Virus record (IMG/VR): IMGVR_UViG_3300025674_000185
Location: 1-33,696 of that record
DNA from: a virus
DNA length: 33,696 nucleotides
Strand: one strand, 5' to 3'
Position numbers and translations under genes: made by a program. Below are positions 15,858 to 23,466 of this stretch, piece after piece (the first letter of the stretch is position 1; each line of letters starts with the position of its first letter). The notes beneath the pieces are model-generated. The model saw only the letters and a program-made list of their open reading frames with translations, was not told where the DNA came from and made no database searches.

Positions 15858-16868
15858 TTATATTATTAGTTCGCCTTGTTCGTCATACCAATCTGGATTG
15901 ACGTAAGACCATTGATGACGACAATTATAACCACCACGAACAATGAGAGGATTACCAGGTTTTTTACCTGACCAATTTTCTCTAGCCCATAGTTTCTCGA
16001 CTTCATCAATTGTAAAAAGTCCACCTTTTCGTTTATCATATACCCCATTTATTACATTTCTGCAAATCGTTCTAGTTGTAGGAATTACATCCCCATAGTA
16101 TTTTACATAAGTTAATCCAGCCTCTTGTGATTTATTAAAATTTAGGGTTGCGTCAAAATCTCTCAATGAATCGTTTAATATTTGACCAGCATATCTTTTC
16201 ATATTTTCTCCAGCCCTATCTGTAGCAAATTTAGTTTGTAGTGTTTGAATAGCCTTATCAACTGCTGATTGTTGTGATTCTACAAATTTATTCTCATTAA
16301 TAAAATCAACTAATCTATTTACTTCTGGGTCATCAGAACTAGCATATATTCCATTTATTATTTGTCTTAATTCCTTTTCCAATATTGCAAAATCTGTACC
16401 TATTAATGTATTTTGATAAACCTTATCAGCTAATCTTCTAGTAAATGTATTTGATACATCTTTGAATTGAGTAAAATATTGTTGTTTTAAATTTTGTATT
16501 AAAGCTAAATCGCCCTTTGTTAATTCTGAAAATCTTTGTAAATTTTCTTTAGATACATTGGCTCTTTTTAAAATTGCTTGAAATGATTTTTCAATTCTTT
16601 TAGCTTGTTTATTAAAACCCTCTCGAACAACTGTATCTGACCATGCTAAATATTCTCTTTCAAGAATAGCTTTTATTTGTGGTCTTATGGCAATAGCTGA
16701 TTGTAATTCTACTAGCTTTCCATCAGTAAGAGGTAATCTGCTAACACTTGAAATTACTTCACGTTCTATTTTATCTAATGTTCTGATTAATGTTTTATAG
16801 TATTGTGCTTCTGCAATTTCTATTTGCTTAATACGATATTCTGTTGCGTCTTTGACTATATCTGCCAT
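15858..16868 (-). CDS. Minor head protein, MuF (SPP1 gp7-like)
   Basis: 336 residues. A helical N-terminal two-thirds precedes the MuF signature: TTRTICRNVINGVY (Cys near 269), IDEVEKLW..ENWSG, then RGGYNCRHQWSYV (Cys near 316). The cysteine/histidine spacing is that of the MuF domain. In SPP1-like phages the protein binds the portal and enters the head. It lies 4 bp after the portal and 14 bp before the scaffold, the expected position. Confidence 0.88.
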   Translation of the reverse strand: MADIVKDATEYRIKQIEIAEAQYYKTLIRTLDKIEREVISSVSRLPLTDGKLVELQSAIAIRPQIKAILEREYLAWSDTVVREGFNKQAKRIEKSFQAILKRANVSKENLQRFSELTKGDLALIQNLKQQYFTQFKDVSNTFTRRLADKVYQNTLIGTDFAILEKELRQIINGIYASSDDPEVNRLVDFINENKFVESQQSAVDKAIQTLQTKFATDRAGENMKRYAGQILNDSLRDFDATLNFNKSQEAGLTYVKYYGDVIPTTRTICRNVINGVYDKRKGGLFTIDEVEKLWARENWSGKKPGNPLIVRGGYNCRHQWSYVNPDWYDEQGELII

Positions 16869-16872
16869 TCAT

Positions 16873-18285
16873 CTATATCTGCTCTTGTGCTACTTCTTGA
16901 TCTTCTTGAACAACTTCGTCTTGTGTAAATTCTCCTACTTCTGATTTAATATCTATCTCATCAAAAATAATATTTAATTTTTCATCATCATCAACAACAG
17001 CTCTTGCTATTTCTTTATCAATTTCTTTTGATAATGTTGGAGATTGAACATTAATTGCTTTTGCTTGTTGATAGAACATTAAATCAGTTGCATAATCTCT
17101 AATATTGAAACTGTCAGGATAATTTATTTCTCCATCAAACATAGTATTTTGAAATAATCCATATAGTCTAAATAATTGTTCTTCAGCAATTTGTAAGTTA
17201 TCAGCTTTTTCAGATAGTCTAGCATTTAATAATTCAAATTCAGTTTGCAAAGCTACACCAGATGATATTCCTGTTTTTTGAGTTCTTACTGCCCCTGTAT
17301 GTGCAATTCTATTTATAGATTCTACTTTGTTATTAATTGAATCCATAATAGCTTGTAAGTTTTGACCAGATGGTTGTAGTAAATATGGTTTTAAGTTTGG
17401 CTCTAATTCATCAGGCATTTCAATAACAGCACCAGCACCAGCACTTGCATTTACACTTGGAGTTTTAACTAATGATGGGTGGTTAGTTAATCTGATTAGT
17501 TGTTCCATTTCAGAATATTCGTTGTAGATAGATTTTTGTAAATCAGCAATATCAGTTAAATCTGATTGTCCAATTCCTCTTTTATGGGATTTTGAATTGT
17601 ATAAAATTACTGCTGGTATTTTGCCTATCATATTAGGAACAGAATCTATTAATCTAGGCTCTTCTCTTTCTGGCATGTAAAGAGTATCAATTCTATCTGG
17701 GTACCATATTCTCATGTAAGTACCATTATCTCTATCTACTTCTTCTCTAATTTTTAAATAATTTAATTCATACTTACCATTAATTTGTCTTTGATAATTC
17801 CAGTCTAAAACATTTTCTGGTGTAACGATTGATAGATATGGTCTAATATCTTGTTCTAATTCTTCTGCTCTAGTATTTGTTGTTACGTTTGGTTTATCTA
17901 AAATCATAAAACAATGACCATAGATAGACGCATAATTTTGTGCTTGTTTAATTACTGAGTTTAAACTGTTACCTTCTAAATCAGCATCTTTTAAGAATGA
18001 TTCTAAACTAGGTTCTTCTGCTAATGAGCCAAAATCTCTACTAGGTCTAACTCTAAATAAAAATGAAGAATAAATTTGAATAATATTTTTACAATGGTTA
18101 TCGCATGGAGTGTTTGCTAGTCTTTGATTAAACTCGTTATCTAATTCTAGATTATATCTATTTAGATATTGACCAATCATATAATCATAGCCACCATTGT
18201 ATGATCTAATATAATATTCCCAATTATTGATTGTTTCTGAATAGTCTTTGTGTACTTCTTGTGCTTGATCTCTAGTATATGCCAT
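16873..18285 (-). CDS. Portal protein
   Basis: 470 residues, the right size for a siphovirus portal. The N-terminal clip/wing region includes GGYDYMIGQYLNRY and NTPCDNHCKNIIQIYSSFLF. The stem/crown region includes GIGQSDLTDIADLQKSIYNE and a conserved-looking INRIAHTGAVRTQKTGISSG. The C-terminus is acidic (DEVVQEDQEVAQEQI). It follows the large terminase by 2 bp and precedes MuF, the universal order. The DNA-packaging role as dodecameric ring is family knowledge. Confidence 0.9.
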   Translation of the reverse strand: MAYTRDQAQEVHKDYSETINNWEYYIRSYNGGYDYMIGQYLNRYNLELDNEFNQRLANTPCDNHCKNIIQIYSSFLFRVRPSRDFGSLAEEPSLESFLKDADLEGNSLNSVIKQAQNYASIYGHCFMILDKPNVTTNTRAEELEQDIRPYLSIVTPENVLDWNYQRQINGKYELNYLKIREEVDRDNGTYMRIWYPDRIDTLYMPEREEPRLIDSVPNMIGKIPAVILYNSKSHKRGIGQSDLTDIADLQKSIYNEYSEMEQLIRLTNHPSLVKTPSVNASAGAGAVIEMPDELEPNLKPYLLQPSGQNLQAIMDSINNKVESINRIAHTGAVRTQKTGISSGVALQTEFELLNARLSEKADNLQIAEEQLFRLYGLFQNTMFDGEINYPDSFNIRDYATDLMFYQQAKAINVQSPTLSKEIDKEIARAVVDDDEKLNIIFDEIDIKSEVGEFTQDEVVQEDQEVAQEQI

Positions 18286-18287
18286 AA

Positions 18288-19523
18288 CTATTTAATTGCC
18301 CATCTCGTTGGTGGAGAAAACCTTGCCTGAGTTGTTAGAGGTTTTAAAAAATCTACCATGTAGCCTATTGCGTCATTCATGTGATCAAAACCATCTTCCT
18401 TGTCAGGTATGTTTGTATTCTCCTTGTATATTTGTCTTTGTAATCCTTTTACAATAGTTTTGCAAGATTTGGAAACAAAAATATGCCTTTGACCATTAGA
18501 ATCTTTAAGTTTGGAATTTACAGCATTAATCCTATCACGAACAGCTGGGTGCTTTGGTTTTACTTTTACTTTAAATCCAGCATTTTGTAGAATACTTAAA
18601 TCAGTTCTTCCACCAGCAGAAGTTTTACGTTGTTTTGAGGCTGGGTCAGGGTAAATAAATATTGGTAATTTAGTTCCATATCTATTACGTATTTCATCTA
18701 CCATTTCATCAGTATTACTTGAATAAATAATAACCTCATCAACAAAGTATATTTTATCTTTATCAATTTGCCCAACACATGCTGACATTGGATCCACGTT
18801 AAAGTCCATGCCAATATGTAATGGCTTTGTCCAATCTATTTGTCTATCAACAACACTTTCTACAGGGTGGAAGTTATAATAAACTGCACCAGCATAGTTT
18901 TCAAATGTACCCTCAAACTCTTGTCTAAAAGTTCTAATGTCAATATCTTGTTTGGCTTGTTCTATTTCTTCTTTGGAAACCATGCCACCATCTAATGTAG
19001 TAAATTGAAAGCTATCCCACTCTTTGTCCTCTTTGCCTTTTAAATACATTCTATAAGCCCAGTTACCATAGCCTTTAGGAGAACCACACATTAGTACATC
19101 TCCTTGGGTATCAGCAACAGATGCTCTTAATACTTCTGTCCATGCTTTTTCATCAATATCAGCAAACTCGTCTAGTATTAAAAAGTCTAATCCAGCACCT
19201 CTAAGACCATCATAATTTTCACAACCTTTTAATGATATTTTACTTCCTGTTTTTTTAATTGTTATTGATAGATTAGATTCGTTAATAGTATCAACCCAAT
19301 TAAAGCTATGAAGTACTTCTTTTAATTTAGACCAAACAATCTCTCTAGCCATTTTGAATGTTGGTGCTACATACCATATATTTTGCTTTACTCTTGAAGC
19401 ATATTTCATCATTTCAGTAATACATAAATAGGTTTTACCAAATCTACGACCAGATACTAAAACTCTAAATCTTTTTTTACTTGTTGAAACTTTATGTTGG
19501 GGTTTTGTTAGAGTGATTTTCAT
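18288..19523 (-). CDS. terL: Terminase large subunit
   Basis: 411 residues with both expected domains. ATPase: Walker A SGRRFGKT (24-31), Walker B FLILDEF with D118 and E119, and coupling motif CGSPKG (146-151). Nuclease (RNase H fold): D240 in GMDFNVD, D293 in YPDPAS and D384 in DHMNDAIGY. It pumps DNA through the portal and cuts genome ends. The last 32 bp of the upstream small gene overlap its start. Headful or cohesive-end packaging cannot be settled from sequence; a permuted molecule would favour headful. Confidence 0.95.
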   Translation of the reverse strand: MKITLTKPQHKVSTSKKRFRVLVSGRRFGKTYLCITEMMKYASRVKQNIWYVAPTFKMAREIVWSKLKEVLHSFNWVDTINESNLSITIKKTGSKISLKGCENYDGLRGAGLDFLILDEFADIDEKAWTEVLRASVADTQGDVLMCGSPKGYGNWAYRMYLKGKEDKEWDSFQFTTLDGGMVSKEEIEQAKQDIDIRTFRQEFEGTFENYAGAVYYNFHPVESVVDRQIDWTKPLHIGMDFNVDPMSACVGQIDKDKIYFVDEVIIYSSNTDEMVDEIRNRYGTKLPIFIYPDPASKQRKTSAGGRTDLSILQNAGFKVKVKPKHPAVRDRINAVNSKLKDSNGQRHIFVSKSCKTIVKGLQRQIYKENTNIPDKEDGFDHMNDAIGYMVDFLKPLTTQARFSPPTRWAIK

Positions 19524-19713
19524 TACAGAAATACGTAACGTATAATTTATCCTCGTTAAATTGTTTTTCTAATTTTATAGACGCATCAATAATTAATTTA
19601 CCACCAGCACCTACACATTCTGACCATGAATCAAACTTTGTTGGTAATGTGGCAGTATTGTTGCAATAACCAGTAATAGCAGAACATATTGAAAAAGCTA
19701 ATATAAATTTCAT
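19492..19713 (-). CDS. Small exported Cys-containing protein (73 aa)
   Basis: An N-terminal signal-like segment (MKFILAFSICSAITGYC) is followed by WSECVGAGGKLI and YVTYFCNEN. I recall similar proteins, with the pattern MKFILxLxICSxI..C and W.EC, in many marine phage genomes near terminase genes; the function is unknown. It begins by TAATG overlap with the 74-aa gene and ends inside the terL start. The paired cysteines suggest an envelope location. Confidence 0.65.
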   Translation of the reverse strand: MKFILAFSICSAITGYCNNTATLPTKFDSWSECVGAGGKLIIDASIKLEKQFNEDKLYVTYFCNENHSNKTPT

Positions 19714-19937
19714 TACTTAGAGCTTATAATCTTTTTGATTGTTTTGCTACCATCAATATTTTCTTCTATTTCAGCCTCTACTTCTCCACACATAAACTGT
19801 TTATTTTGCATATCCATATTTCTAGTTGCCTCTCGTTTCATTTTAAGACAAGTAGATAAGCTATCTTGTATTCTATGCTCTACAAGTTCTCCGTTAATAA
19901 ATAAGCATAATGCAAATACTAAGCTAGTGATTCCCAT
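19713..19937 (-). CDS. Small exported protein (74 aa)
   Basis: It begins MGITSLVFALCLFINGELVEHR, a short hydrophobic segment followed by HRIQDSLSTCLKMKREATR and a Cys/Glu-rich second half. The pattern matches a small marine-phage family I recall, usually paired with the next gene (the ICS/W.EC type). It overlaps both neighbours (14 bp upstream, one base downstream). The two may act together at the cell envelope; this is inference. Confidence 0.65.
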   Translation of the reverse strand: MGITSLVFALCLFINGELVEHRIQDSLSTCLKMKREATRNMDMQNKQFMCGEVEAEIEENIDGSKTIKKIISSK

Positions 19938-20298
19938 TTAATTTACCTATGTTTGCTCTGACAGAGTCTTTTAATTTTTCTGTATCTATTCTTAATCGCT
20001 CTACATCCATTTGTAGTCTATTGATATTGACTTTGTTATTCATCATATCATCAACTCTTTCAGTTAATTTCTCTAATTGTTCTGCCATGTGTTCTAGCAA
20101 CATAAACTGTTCTTGATCTATAGGCTTTTGTGCAGATGCTTCTAGTAAATCTTGTTCTTGAAGTTTGTCAGCTGTTTCTAATAAAGTTATTCTTTCAATA
20201 ATGCCAAAATAAGCCCAAACACCTATTGCTACTGCCCCTACAATCGCAAGTAAATTTCTTATTGGTAAAGATACCGAAGTATTTTCTGATATTTTCAT
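19924..20298 (-). CDS. Membrane-anchored coiled-coil protein (124 aa)
   Basis: A single N-terminal transmembrane helix (LLAIVGAVAIGVWAYFGI, 17-34) is followed by a long charged coiled coil to the C-terminus (ERITLLETADKLQEQDLLE; NRLQMDVERLRIDTEKLKDS). The layout resembles an inner-membrane spanin or a phage membrane adaptor. It is distant from the endolysin, and related proteins that I recall in marine phages sit near terminase genes, so a lysis role is uncertain. The ATG overlaps the upstream stop (ATGA). Confidence 0.65.
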   Translation of the reverse strand: MKISENTSVSLPIRNLLAIVGAVAIGVWAYFGIIERITLLETADKLQEQDLLEASAQKPIDQEQFMLLEHMAEQLEKLTERVDDMMNNKVNINRLQMDVERLRIDTEKLKDSVRANIGKLNGNH

Positions 20299-20459
20299 TT
20301 AGCAACTTTACCTTTATTAACACCTTTTTTAATAACATAATCTCTTGTACCATTTGCACCTACATTAACTTCTTTTTTAAGAAATCTTAATAGGTTCATT
20401 TCTTTTAATTTTTTTTCAGTATGTTTTCTGAATTGCTCTAATGACTTCGTATCTCTCAT
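20295..20459 (-). CDS. Small basic protein (54 aa)
   Basis: 54 codons: MRDTKSLEQFRKHTEKKLKE, then LRFLKKEVNVGANGTRDYVI and a Lys-rich end. GGAGAA precedes the ATG at good distance and the stop overlaps the next start (ATGA). Helical first half, basic tail, no cysteines. No family recognised. It is supported mainly by its ribosome site and coupling within the micro-gene cassette between the terminase genes. Confidence 0.65.
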   Translation of the reverse strand: MRDTKSLEQFRKHTEKKLKEMNLLRFLKKEVNVGANGTRDYVIKKGVNKGKVAK

Positions 20460-20461
20460 TT

Positions 20462-20599
20462 TTATTCTCCATTGAATAAATCTTCTGGTGCTGTATTTTT
20501 CTTTTTTATTTTCTTTTTAGGCTTTACAAATTGTTTATCAACCCAATTAAACCAACTGTCAATCCAGCCAAAGAATATATATAGCCATTTATCAATCAT
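20462..20599 (-). CDS. Small amphipathic aromatic protein (45 aa)
   Basis: 45 codons: MIDKWLYIFFGWIDSWFNWV followed by a Lys-rich segment (KPKKKIKKK) and TAPEDLFNGE. Seven of the first 25 residues are Trp or Phe, suggesting membrane-surface association. Its ATG overlaps the upstream stop (ATGA), and it ends 2 bp before the next start codon, its last codons providing that gene's GGAGAA ribosome site. No named family. Confidence 0.65.
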   Translation of the reverse strand: MIDKWLYIFFGWIDSWFNWVDKQFVKPKKKIKKKNTAPEDLFNGE

Positions 20600-20877
20600 A
20601 CTTTAAAACCTTTTCTCCATGATTTAACTGCCCAATAAACAGGAGTTGTATTAAGTTGTTTGCCTGATCTTTTAGCCTTTGCAAGTATAGGTCTAAATCT
20701 AGCAAAAAATGATTTCTTTCTTGCTGGTATATTTTTTTTAATAGATAGCTTTTTGTCGCCAAAATTAACTTTGACTACTCTACCTGTTTTTCTGTTTTTT
20801 ACGAATACTTTAAACTTTTTAACATCCCCACGCATGGGTTTATTAAGTTTAACTGTTCTTCCTTTGTATTTTGCCAT
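20596..20877 (-). CDS. Basic marine-phage protein, MAKYKGRTVKLNKP type (93 aa)
   Basis: 93 residues, very basic. The first half is beta-rich (KKFKVFVKNRKTGRVVKVNFGDKK in parts) with the VKVNFGD motif, and the second half has ARKKSFFARF and PVYWAVKSWRKG. I recall a phage protein family beginning KYKGRKVTLNKP with a VNFGD motif and a C-terminal xYWSxxxW; it is common in marine myo- and siphophages and of unknown function, perhaps structural or DNA-binding. The present copy lacks the usual His/Cys residues of the second half. Confidence 0.7.
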   Translation of the reverse strand: MAKYKGRTVKLNKPMRGDVKKFKVFVKNRKTGRVVKVNFGDKKLSIKKNIPARKKSFFARFRPILAKAKRSGKQLNTTPVYWAVKSWRKGFKV

Positions 20878-20897
20878 GTGACATAAATATCACAAAA

Positions 20898-21104
20898 TTA
20901 TCTTTTAAAGAACCTTTTTCTCCAATCGTGGCATATATAGTTTTCCTTTACAAATTTAGCACCCCATCTCCCACAAAATTGACGTCTATTACTATAAAGC
21001 CCACAGTTCCCACATGCTTCAGCTGATTTAGTTAATTGGAATGATTGTGGTAGAGAATAGTCTATAATCTCTCCATTAGGATAGAAGTTACTTCGTTTTT
21101 GCAT
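20898..21104 (-). CDS. Cys-rich small protein (68 aa)
   Basis: Four cysteines, C31, C34, C44 and C58, in ACGNCGLYSNRRQFCGRWG and NYICHDWRKR. The CxxC-x9-C-x13-C pattern suits a zinc or iron-sulfur site; similar phage proteins I recall are sometimes annotated as HiPIP-like (high-potential iron-sulfur protein). The start is inside the end of the coiled-coil gene upstream. A metal-binding role is likely; electron transfer is unproven. Confidence 0.6.
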   Translation of the reverse strand: MQKRSNFYPNGEIIDYSLPQSFQLTKSAEACGNCGLYSNRRQFCGRWGAKFVKENYICHDWRKRFFKR

Positions 21105-21273
21105 TTACCTCTATAATACTTCTTAATTGCTTAACAACATCTTCTAGTTTTTTTTGTTTTCTTAATGCTATATCTCTTTGAGCAACAGCCATATCTCTTT
21201 CTTCTTTTAGCTTTTCATTTTTTTGTCTTATTTTTAAAAATGTATTTTCTCCTATCTCATTTGCCTTGTCCAC
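21088..21273 (-). CDS. Coiled-coil small protein (61 aa)
   Basis: 61 residues, almost entirely one charged helix (NTFLKIRQKNEKLKEERDMA, then RKQKKLEDVVKQLRSII). It overlaps the upstream basic gene by 17 bp and the Cys-rich gene by 17 bp. Composition suggests oligomerisation. No family recognised. It belongs to the micro-gene run between the small and large terminase genes. Confidence 0.6.
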   Translation of the reverse strand: MDKANEIGENTFLKIRQKNEKLKEERDMAVAQRDIALRKQKKLEDVVKQLRSIIEVNAKTK

Positions 21274-21412
21274 GATATTTACCCTTTCCTTTTTGTCTTC
21301 TTTTGTGTTTGTTCATTGTTGATGTTATTGGTTTTCTTCCAATAGATGTACCTTTCTCAGTTTTAGTATATTGGACTGTAGCACCAAATAAATTACCTTT
21401 CTTCTTTGACAT
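21257..21412 (-). CDS. Basic micro-protein with IGR / KYRGQG motifs (51 aa)
   Basis: 51 codons from ATG 21412: MSKKKGNLFGATVQYTKTEK, then GTSIGRKPITSTMNKHKRRQ and a KYRGQGK end. I recall closely similar small proteins (GTSIGR...MNKHKRRQ...YRGQG) in many marine phages, usually in the packaging/head region, with unknown function. It overlaps the small terminase gene by 20 bp and the coiled-coil gene by 17 bp. The strongly basic, motif-bearing C-terminus suggests nucleic-acid binding. Confidence 0.72.
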   Translation of the reverse strand: MSKKKGNLFGATVQYTKTEKGTSIGRKPITSTMNKHKRRQKGKGKYRGQGK

Positions 21413-21719
21413 CTTGTGCTTCTATTATAAGTGGTAATGGCTCATTGTATGTTGTTTGCTCAATTTTATCTTTTTGGTCTAGATGTTGCTTTCCTAACCA
21501 TATCTGCATAACAACGTTTCCTGATATAGCTTTCTCGAATTGTGCACGTCTTAAAGATATTTTGCCCAACTCACGACCCTTTTTTATAAGATGGACATAA
21601 TTACGTTGTAACGTCTTTGTTGATACTTCGCAGAACTCTGCAATTTCATCGTAAGTACAGTGCATTTGTGCTAATTTTTGGATAGCTTGTTCATCTACTT
21701 TTTTAATTGGTCTTGCCAT
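21393..21719 (-). CDS. terS: Terminase small subunit
   Basis: 108 residues. An N-terminal helix-turn-helix (LAQMHCTYDEIAEFCEVSTK, about 17-36, then TLQRNYV) is followed by KISLRRAQFEKAISGNVVMQ and IWLGKQHLDQKD, a signature of phage small terminases. It would recognise the pac or cos site and regulate TerL. It is separated from terL by about 1.9 kb of small genes, and preceded directly by the DNA-modification genes, so packaging and modification may be co-expressed. Confidence 0.85.
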   Translation of the reverse strand: MARPIKKVDEQAIQKLAQMHCTYDEIAEFCEVSTKTLQRNYVHLIKKGRELGKISLRRAQFEKAISGNVVMQIWLGKQHLDQKDKIEQTTYNEPLPLIIEAQDVKEER

Positions 21720-21736
21720 TATGTCCTTTTTGTGTT

Positions 21737-22513
21737 CTATCTTTTTTTAGCCTTTTTTCTTAAATCTTTCAATACTACTTCTGGCCATTTAGACTTTTTA
21801 TGTTTATTTATAGTGCAATACATTGGAAAGGTTTTAAGTAGCCAATCTACTGCTTTTTGTTCGTATTCTACTGTTCTGTATGTTTGTATTCCACCATCTT
21901 CTGAATAATATTTTGTTTTAGGCGACACATAATTAAATCTAGTTAGACCACCATCTGCCATATAATATCTAATACTTCTTTCGTAGTCTTCTTTACCATA
22001 TTCTGGGTTTGTTGATACATAAGCTTTAGGTTGATGGGTATTTCTCCAGCCATAAAAACATGCTACGATATATTTCAAATTAAAGCTGATATTATTTCGC
22101 ATAAAATAAGGATTTAATACTGCATTTACTCCCCACATATCAAATTTATGTTGTTGGGAAATTTCAAAAGCTTGATTTACAAATTCAGTTAAATTTAATA
22201 AAGGCATTGTTTTTTTCTCAGATATTCGCATTTCAATAGATTGTATATCGTCATCAATACCAAGAACTAATTGTTCTTCTTCGTAATAATCAACTATAAA
22301 GTTTCTTTGTGTATTTACATGCTTTTTATCAGTAACTATAAAATTAATAGGATATTCTTTCAAAGATTCTTGATAAGCCTCTAATTCATTTCCATCTGAT
22401 AAAAATAAATCTACTTCTGAAAAATCAATATCTGTTTTAGCAAGATAATTAATAGTTTTCTTTTTAATAGTTTCTGCTCTTGCAATAGTAGGTATGGCTA
22501 TTCTAAATTTCAT
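21737..22513 (-). CDS. TET-associated glycosyltransferase (TAGT-like)
   Basis: 258 residues with a GT-A-type N-terminus: FRIAIPTIARAETIKKKTIN, LFLSDGNELEAYQESL, TQRNFIVDYY and the metal-binding triad region VLGIDDDI (DDD at 87-89). A second acidic patch is YSEDGGIQTYRT. This matches the family found next to TET/JBP genes in phages and related to the kinetoplastid base-J glucosyltransferase. Its start overlaps the dioxygenase stop (ATGA), so the two are co-translated. The predicted role is sugar transfer to hydroxymethylated bases in phage DNA; sugar and base are unknown. A general phage glycosyltransferase is the alternative. Confidence 0.78.
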   Translation of the reverse strand: MKFRIAIPTIARAETIKKKTINYLAKTDIDFSEVDLFLSDGNELEAYQESLKEYPINFIVTDKKHVNTQRNFIVDYYEEEQLVLGIDDDIQSIEMRISEKKTMPLLNLTEFVNQAFEISQQHKFDMWGVNAVLNPYFMRNNISFNLKYIVACFYGWRNTHQPKAYVSTNPEYGKEDYERSIRYYMADGGLTRFNYVSPKTKYYSEDGGIQTYRTVEYEQKAVDWLLKTFPMYCTINKHKKSKWPEVVLKDLRKKAKKR

Positions 22514-23466
22514 TTATTAAGGTTTGCTCTATTGATTAATCTTTTAGCTATTTCCATTTCTTCTTGTGCAGATTTGCAAAATATCATGTTTTTTCTGTAA
22601 TAGCATACAACTGATATTCTTTCAAATTTACCTTTAGCTTTTATTTCGGTATTACCATGATATTCGTGAACATCAAAAAAACAAATATCTCCACTTCTAA
22701 CATCAAAACCAACTTTGTATTTAGGCATAACTGTAATACCACCCTCATAATTACCAGCTTGTAATACTCCTAAATTTCCAAATCCTTCTGGCAAATCTCC
22801 TTTGTCTTTGTGAATTGCTGTTCTAAAATTTCTATTAATCGTAATAGTTGAAAATACTGTATCAGCTATGTAAAAATCTTTCATAGTTTTATCAATCATA
22901 TTTTTTTGATTTTGCCATCTTTCAGGACATACTTCGTGAAATAAATCAGATATATATTTAATATAAGGATAAGCCTTTTTAAATTTTTCAAATTGATGTT
23001 CATTAAAAGATGTTTGTCGGCAGTATGGTATTCTTGTTTGTCTATCAAAATATCCAGCAATACCACTTTCAACTTTATTAAAAGCCTCATGAGTTTTTGA
23101 AATTGTACCATTTTTATTAATTCTAAATCCTCTAGTCTTTCCTGTTTTATTTACTTTCTCAATAGTACCATCATCATTAAATTTTAAACCAATCTTATCG
23201 CCTTTTTTTCTATCAGGTGGAACTCCCCCAGCAGAACCTCTATTGCCACCTTTTGCAACTGCATGACGTAAAGATTTATAGGCTTGTTCACAAATACTAC
23301 TAGGTATTGCATTTTTTCTGAAAAAAAATAAAGGCTCGCCATTTTCTTTATAAGCATCACAATCATAATCTATAATAGTATCAACGTGATGATCTTGAAC
23401 AAAATAGCCTTCTAGCTTTTTTATTTCTTCATCAGTATATTTAGCTTTGGCTGTTATTGTACGCAT
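22510..23466 (-). CDS. TET/JBP-family 2OG-Fe(II) dioxygenase
   Basis: 318 residues. The catalytic region STITINRNFRTAIHKDKGD gives iron ligands H219 and D221; FFDVHEYHGNT gives the distal His (H267 by spacing to R283, or H270); FERISVVCYYRKNM gives R283 for 2-oxoglutarate. GFGNLGVLQAGNYEGGITVM between them is typical of phage TET/JBP proteins. Upstream, ESGIAGYFDR and PYCRQTSF also match my recollection of the family. A 50-residue insert (about 82-132) holds two GTI-containing hairpin repeats. Predicted reaction: oxidation of 5-methylcytosine or thymine in DNA to the hydroxymethyl base. Its start lies within the end of the ParB-like gene. Confidence 0.88.
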   Translation of the reverse strand: MRTITAKAKYTDEEIKKLEGYFVQDHHVDTIIDYDCDAYKENGEPLFFFRKNAIPSSICEQAYKSLRHAVAKGGNRGSAGGVPPDRKKGDKIGLKFNDDGTIEKVNKTGKTRGFRINKNGTISKTHEAFNKVESGIAGYFDRQTRIPYCRQTSFNEHQFEKFKKAYPYIKYISDLFHEVCPERWQNQKNMIDKTMKDFYIADTVFSTITINRNFRTAIHKDKGDLPEGFGNLGVLQAGNYEGGITVMPKYKVGFDVRSGDICFFDVHEYHGNTEIKAKGKFERISVVCYYRKNMIFCKSAQEEMEIAKRLINRANLNK

